Assembly (NCBI GenBank): GCA_029959085.1
Contig: JARWIR010000001.1
Coordinates: 69,874,899 to 69,938,898 of the forward strand
Direction: 5' to 3'
Length of the DNA: 64,000 nucleotides
Origin: Nemophila menziesii
Taxonomy: Eukaryota > Streptophyta > Magnoliopsida > Boraginales > Hydrophyllaceae
Part shown: positions 59,199 to 64,000 of the stretch, in pieces
Numbering within the stretch: the first letter of the stretch is position 1
How the letters are laid out: each line of letters begins with the position of its first letter
The notes under the pieces: model-generated
Told to the model about the DNA's origin: nothing
The model's input: the letters and a program-made list of their open reading frames with translations, nothing else
Databases searched by the model: none
Translations under genes and position numbers: made by a program

Positions 59199-59977
59199 TG
59201 TTGGAATTTTTAAATAAAGATAATTATTTTATTAATTCTTTCATGTTTTTGGAAGAAGTAGAAAATACTATTTTTGTATAATAGTCCCACTTTATAATCT
59301 AGGTAAAAAAACCGTTGGAATTATTTGATATAAAATGGTTTTCTTTACTTGATGAAATTTTAATGGATTTTTATTACATATTGATGACTCTTTAATTCCG
59401 TTGTTACATAAGTTACTATTTCTTGGTCAATAAAACGTATGCCTTTAATGAGCATTAAAGAGTCTTTATCACCAACCATTGATGAGCATTCAAGTGACAG
59501 TTTTTTGTCTTACCATTTCTACTTTAAATAGTGACTTTGTCACTTGCATTTCTAGAGAAGAAAAACAAAACTATTCTTGAGAGAATAGCAAATATTCTAG
59601 AGAGAATAGAAAAAAAACCATTTCTAGAGAGGTTAAAAAGACTATTCTAAAGAGAATAGAAGAAATTCTTCTAGAGGAAATATAGAAGAAACTAAATTCA
59701 GAAAAAACTTCTTTCTACTCTTTTCTTTTTCAATATTCTAATATTTAATAGATTAGAGTAGAATTATTGTTAGAGATACCGGTACGACCGGAATATCTTT
59801 TTAACGCAATTTCGTATCGTATGTAGTAGTTCCTTTTTTAAATTTTTGTGTAAGTTTCATTATTTTCAATTCATTGTAATAGTGTAGTATTATTTTAATT
59901 GAGAATTTTTTCGTTTACTATTTTTTAGAATTCCATTTCTTTATTTTTTAAAACCAGTGATTGTTATTTTTCCAACA
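59199..59977 (+). repeat. 3' LTR of element G
   Basis: 779 bp, TGTTGGAATT to TCCAACA, followed by TSD GATAC. It is preceded by GAGTGGGGTAT. Confidence 0.92.
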
Positions 59978-60667
59978 GATACATATTGTCAACTTGCTCT
60001 CTTGAATGACTAAGGATTGGACTAAGGGTTAGAACTGAACAAGGACGGGGAAAGACATGTTTACAATAGTTAAATGGTGTATTAAAAGGAGTCTAGGAAG
60101 CCCTAATTCGGATTTCTTGGAGTAGGAGGCAAGCAATTGGACTCCTTTACCAAATCAAATTCGTAGCCTAAATTATAGAAAATATAAGAAATTGTTGTTG
60201 TCTTGTTTTGGCAATAACTTCTTTAATATTGCTCCGATTTTCACCTACTTTATATCGAAACGACCGTATCGGATATATATACACTCTAGTTCCTATCCAT
60301 TCTTCTAAATTCCAAGCAGATTTTAAGTTATGACCACTGTAGTGGACATAGCTGCTGAAATTCAGATTTACTTGAAAAATTTATCTTTTCCTATTTTACC
60401 TTCGACTTCCTTTATCTCCAATTTCCATCATAATCTTCTTTCCTTTATCTCTTGGATTTGATTTGGCATCTAATTAATTACCATATATCTTTAAAGTTTC
60501 ACAATTAACAAACAATTAGACCAAATATGCTCTAAAAATAAATCATCAAATCAAGACAAGAATAAGAAAATATAATAATACTAATAAAAATTGATTAATT
60601 AATTCCTAAATATTCCTAAAATTATGTCTCCAACCTAGATTAAATCATCACAAATAGGGAGAAATCA

Positions 60668-61883
60668 GATATCTATGCCTAAGGTTGGAGAAGTTCAGAA
60701 AAACATGAAGAGAAAAGAGAACCCAAGTAAGGCTACTCCTAAAAAGCCTATCTTGGAAGAAAAAAAAGTTGAAGAACCCATTATGAGTGAGCTAGTTAAT
60801 GAACAACGTTATGTGAGAATGAAGATGATGGCTGAAAACCTAAGAGGCCATTCATGAGTTGGTAAGAACAAGTTTGTGACCGGTTTGCTAAATTAAATTT
60901 TGCTGTTGAAAAGGAATTTCTGGAGGACATTATGAATAGTGAATTTAAAGATTACGCAGTTGCATGTGATGAGTTTGGATGGACAGAGTTGAGAAGCAGA
61001 GAACTGTCTTACATTCCAGTCTTAGTTCATGATTTATTAAGAATTGGTATTTGCGGAAGGTGATTCACTGAAATTCGTAAGAAGATTGTTCCTTTCTCAG
61101 TTAAGCACATTTGTGAATTATTTAAATTACCAGAGGGTCCATGTCAATACCATGAAGAGTTTAATGATCTAGCCGTCCAATGGGATTCGTTCTACAATCA
61201 GGTTTTAATTTATGGGGTTAAACCCATTCCTGAAGGCCAGAGATATCAAGGGCAGATACTTTGTATTCAATTTCTACAGCGCGCGAGAGTATGGTCCCGT
61301 GTCATAATTCCTACCTTATTTGGAAATGCCCATACTCCTGAGGTATCATGTGAGCAACTCATCTTCATTAAATGCATACTTGATAAGAAAGAAATAGATG
61401 TAGCTCGCGTAATCAATGACCTCATAATGGTTTACGCAAAATCTCCTATTGGGCAACACAACCTTAAGTTTCCGTATTTAATTACCTCGATATGTGTGAA
61501 AGCAAAAGTGCCACACATAAACGAAGAGGATGAACCACGTGAATTAGGAGAGAACATTACTATGACTACAATTGCAAACATTCATAGCGAAGCCAAGAAA
61601 TTGGGTATGGAGTTAGATAAGACCTTTGGGGAAGATAATGGAGCAAGACCTCCACCATGGAAGAAGAAAACTCCTAAAGATAATGATGTGATAAAAAAAT
61701 GAGAACTTTGGAATAGACTCAGGAAGGGATGGTGAAGACTATGGGACATATGAAAAAGAGTTCGAGGTGATGAAGGCCACTTTATGCAAGATGAGTGCAA
61801 TAACTAATGATCTATACTTCTTGATGAAGAAGAATTCAGAACCTCGACTTGAGACTCTATGTGATCAACCTAGAGCTGATTGA
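60668..61883 (+). pseudogene. Element A accessory ORF, 3' part
   Basis: It resumes after element D. A lysine-rich segment (MPKVGEVQKNMKRKENPSK) is followed by blocks matching B: FKDYAVACDEFGWTELRSRE, RKKIVPFSVKHICELF, ARVWSRVIIPTLFGNAHT, FIKCILDKKEIDVARV and FPYLITSICVKAKVPH. Several frameshifts and stops lie between 60855 and 61300. The tail aligns with NQPRAG as CDQPRAD, stop at 61881-61883. Confidence 0.8.
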
Positions 61884-62960
61884 GATATGTTTCCCTATCC
61901 TTTTCTCATTTAGTAGTGTATATTATTTTATTTTATTTATTGAGTCTTTCAAAGTCGTGGGGACACAACTTATTTTTGAGTTTGGGGTGGGGTACTCGAT
62001 GTCCTCATTCCCAGTTTTATGTGTTATTTATTTTATTGCTTTTAATAAATTAATTAAGGATTGTGTTGACTATAGAGTATTTTAAATGTCCACATAAGCA
62101 TGCTTTTTATAAATTTATGACAGAAAATAGGGGATCTTAGGAGTTAATGTATAACGCACTTTGATTGTATGCAAACGTTAGATGATTGATAGGAACAATT
62201 AACGAACAATGCAAAAGTAGTAAGCTTGTACTTAGGGAAAATGAGTGGTGTGCAGAACGTGAGATATAAATTAGTAGAGAACCCACTTAATTATGAACTA
62301 GAGGCAAGCTATGTAACTAGGAAAATGATAGAGGCAGTTCTTTGATAGACATTTGAAACTTTTTTAGATTTATACCCCGTGATTAATATTATGCTTCTTA
62401 GCCCCAATTTTAGCCTTTAAGACTTTCTTTTGTTGCCACGATATAAGCCATATCCCCTTAATTTATAGGACTTTCCATATGACCTGCACTTGTATCACGA
62501 TCCAGAGACTTCCTGTCTTGAGCTTGAGTTTGGGGTGGTGCGATTCATTATTGCAAAATTACATTGGGAGGGATTTCTATGCCTTTGTACTTTGTTTGCA
62601 ATTATTGATGATATATTATTTGTAACCCTTTGTCGGGGTCTTTGAAGAAAAAAGAGAAAAAGAAAAAAAATTATAAGAGACGTGACCATTCACATAAAAA
62701 TGACGGTCAGGGATATCATACAAAAAATGAAAAAGAAAAAGAAGTATATATAAAAGTGAAAAATAAAGTAACCAGCAAAGTGGAATAATTTTTGGAATCA
62801 TCTTTAGTATTTATTTGGTTAATTGGGGGATGCTAAATTAGTACGTCAAATGGGTTGAGTGAGAACGTATTCGAGTGTAAACTCAAGCTCTTGGACAGTT
62901 TCTTGATGGTAAGTGAGGAGAGAGATAAAAGCTCACTTCAAATTTACCAAATATACATAC
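61884..62960 (+). other. 3' UTR of element A
   Basis: Hairpin AAGTCGTG-GGGA-CACAACTT (61952-61971, one mismatch) then TGAGTTTGGGGTGGGG (61977-61992). A second PPT-like tract is at 62523-62540. CCCTTTGTCGGGG (about 62629) and CCAGCAAAGTGG (about 62772) bracket an A-rich loop. GTGAGGAGAGAGA/GCTCAC is near 62915. LTR F cuts it at 62961, before A's own terminal PPT. Confidence 0.75.
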
Positions 62961-64000
62961 TGATGTCTTGGAGACATCATTTTAGGTGTATTTAATAGGT
63001 TAAATGCCAATTTTTACTTATATTTGTTTATTTTCCTATTTCTTGTCTTGATTTGATTATTTATTATTTTTAGAGCATATTGGGTATAATTGTTTGTTAA
63101 ATGTGAAGCTTTAAAAATATATGGTAATTAATTAGATACCAAATCAATTCTAAGAGATAAGGGAAATAAGATATTGATGGAAATTGGAGATAAAGGAAGT
63201 AAAAGATAAGTATGGAAAGGTAAAGTTGCCATATAAATCTAAATTTCACCAGCTACGACCATAAAAGTGATCATAGCTCAAGACTGGCTTGGAATTTGGA
63301 AGAATGGGCTGAAGAAAAGTTATAGAGCTTTCCGAGACAATCAGTTTCGATATAAAGAAAGCGTCCAACATATCCGTATTGAAAGAGTTACGACCAAAAC
63401 AAAACAACAACAATTTCTTACCTTTCCTATATTTTAGAGTTACGAATTTGATATGGAAAAGAGTCCTATTACTTACCCTCTACTCCAAGATTTCGACCTA
63501 GGGTTTAGAATACCCTATAAATACACCATCTATTCAGAAGAAACACATCCTTGGCCAATCCTTAGGCCAGGAAGAAGCCTACATCAAGAGAAGAGAAGTC
63601 TGGAAGGAGTTGAGCATCAAAATGTGTCTTCACAAGACTCCAAATTTGTAATTGTTTTCTTTTCTTTCTCTTGTATGAACTAATTTATTTTAGTTTAAGA
63701 TTTGGAATATGTGTATGAACCCTATACTTGTTTTACATATATTTTAATTTGGGATGCCATCATTTCTCTGTTTTACGTGCTTTCACTTATTGTCTGTTTT
63801 CCATACGGTGCACAACGTATAGGATTACCTTAATAGTAGTTAGATTGTCACCCGGAATGGGTCTGTAATTATTGAAACACCACATAAACGTCTAGTGTGC
63901 GGTAGTAATCCTGACAAGATTTTCCTAACTAGATAACCATTAGGGTTTTATTTAATCACCGATCATCATTAGTAGGCCAGTCTTATATAGGAACCTAGTG
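62961..64000 (+). mobile_element. LTR F: D/E-type Athila LTR, partial at window end
   Basis: It begins TGATGTCTTGGAGACATCA, in which the usual ~30-bp spacer between TGATGTCTCC and GGAGACATCA has been lost. It then follows the E/D LTR pattern: ATTTTAGGTGTATTTA, GAGCATATTGGGT, TATA box CTATAAATAC (about 63514), GTCACCCGGAATGGGTCT (63847). It is unlike A's own LTR, so it is a separate insertion into A's 3' UTR rather than A's 3' end. Whether it is a full element or solo LTR lies outside the window. Confidence 0.8.

Larger units (their letters stand above)
55359..59977 (+). mobile_element. Element G: rearranged non-autonomous copia-like retrotransposon
   Basis: 4619 bp with LTRs 55359-56138 and 59199-59977 (TGTTGGAA...TTCCAACA), TSD GATAC (55354-55358 and 59978-59982), and GAGTGGGGTAT before the 3' LTR as a PPT. 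Only a gag start and a short RNase H tail are recognisable. A large inverted duplication fills the 5' half. I do not see the usual TGGTATCAGAGC primer site. Orientation follows gag and the PPT. Confidence 0.9.
8281..60667 (-). mobile_element. Element D: old, non-autonomous Athila-type retrotransposon, heavily nested
   Basis: On the minus strand it reads 5' LTR (54520-60667), primer site, gag (52936-54380), gag-PR (29774-30499), PR C-terminal half (16669-16924), IN C-terminal remnant (about 16350-16668), palindrome array, accessory ORF (12874-15440), 3' UTR, PPT (11407-11420) and 3' LTR (8281-11406). Flanks are AATAT on the left and GATAT on the right, a TSD with one change. The first ~175 bp of the two LTRs differ at about 14 positions by eye, so the insertion is old. 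RT, RNase H and the IN catalytic core are absent. Confidence 0.85.
54520..60667 (-). repeat. 5' LTR of element D, split by copia-like element G
   Basis: TGGTGTCGCATAAGG to GGGAGAAATCA on the plus strand. Removing G and one TSD copy leaves 1524 bp. The two halves (54520-55358 and 59978-60667) align with the 3' LTR at 8281-11406. About 8% different in the first 175 bp, by eye. Confidence 0.88.
1131..64000 (+). mobile_element. Element A: Athila-type LTR retrotransposon, 3' end outside window
   Basis: The 5' LTR (1131-2687), degenerate primer site, truncated gag, decayed pol (3380-7087), palindrome array, split accessory ORF (8166-8280 and 60668-61883) and 3' UTR (61884-62960) run in order on the plus strand. 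They are interrupted by element D (8281-60667) and by LTR F from 62961. The 3' LTR is not in the window, so the TSD (expected GTCAT, the five bases before 1131) cannot be checked. The coding regions carry many stops, so the copy is old, as expected for the host of all the later insertions. Confidence 0.85.

Noticed and set aside
61977..61992. End of element A at this PPT-like tract
   Set aside because: No LTR tip TGATGTCTCC follows, and all sister elements have the same internal tract about 1.4 kb before their true PPT.
62961..64000. Interpretation as A's own 3' LTR
   Set aside because: Sequence follows the D/E LTR type, not A's 5' LTR, and A's terminal PPT and hairpin have not yet been reached.

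Overview
This window is a stack of plant LTR retrotransposons. I found no host gene, tRNA, rRNA or CRISPR array. The organism is most likely a flowering plant, probably a eudicot with a repeat-rich genome. The elements are Ty3/gypsy of the Athila type: ~1.5 kb TG...CA LTRs, a primer site matching the 3' end of tRNA-Asp (TGGCGCCGCTGCCGGGGAC), gag-pol without a chromodomain, and an extra ORF between pol and the 3' LTR. They are accompanied by Ty1/copia-like sequence.

The nesting can be read from 5-bp target-site duplications (TSDs). A minus-strand Athila pol fragment (1-1130) was entered by element A (+, 1131 to beyond the right edge). A's accessory ORF was split by element D (-, 8281-60667). 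D was hit by a solo A-type LTR (9581-11195, TSD ATTTG), a solo copia-like LTR (13578-14968, TSD AACAC), element B (-, 16925-29773, TSD GTTTA), element E (+, 30500-52930, TSD CCTCC) and a copia-like element G (55359-59977, TSD GATAC). E was itself entered by element C (+, 37469-50041, TSD TTAAG). A sixth Athila-like LTR, F, starts at 62961 inside A and runs off the window.

Element B is the only one with an uninterrupted gag-pol (22445-28078, 1877 codons, with the PR, RT, RNase H and IN catalytic residues visible). Its LTRs differ by about 18 substitutions plus one indel, counted by eye. C, E and A are broken copies. D never shows RT, RNase H or the IN core: its protease runs straight into a divergent IN C-terminal-like segment, so it looks non-autonomous. 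All elements carry, or carried, an accessory ORF resembling the 'putative plant transposon protein' family. It ends in a coiled coil and has no visible membrane segment.

The most interesting signals are non-coding and recur in every family. (1) Paired GC-rich near-palindromes, centres 20-24 bp apart, lie between pol and the accessory ORF; each family has its own motif, and the solo copia-like LTR has them too. (2) A hairpin with a GGA/GGGA loop sits just upstream of a polypurine tract, both at the true 3' PPT and at an internal PPT-like site; its stem changes between families with pairing preserved. (3) The PPT-like motif is repeated at several ORF boundaries. (4) A long-range CCCTTTGCCGG/CCGGCAAAG pairing encloses a hypervariable A/T-rich loop. 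(5) A 10-11 bp inverted repeat marks the first ~50 bp of each LTR. Together they suggest a structured, modular 3' region kept across diverged families.
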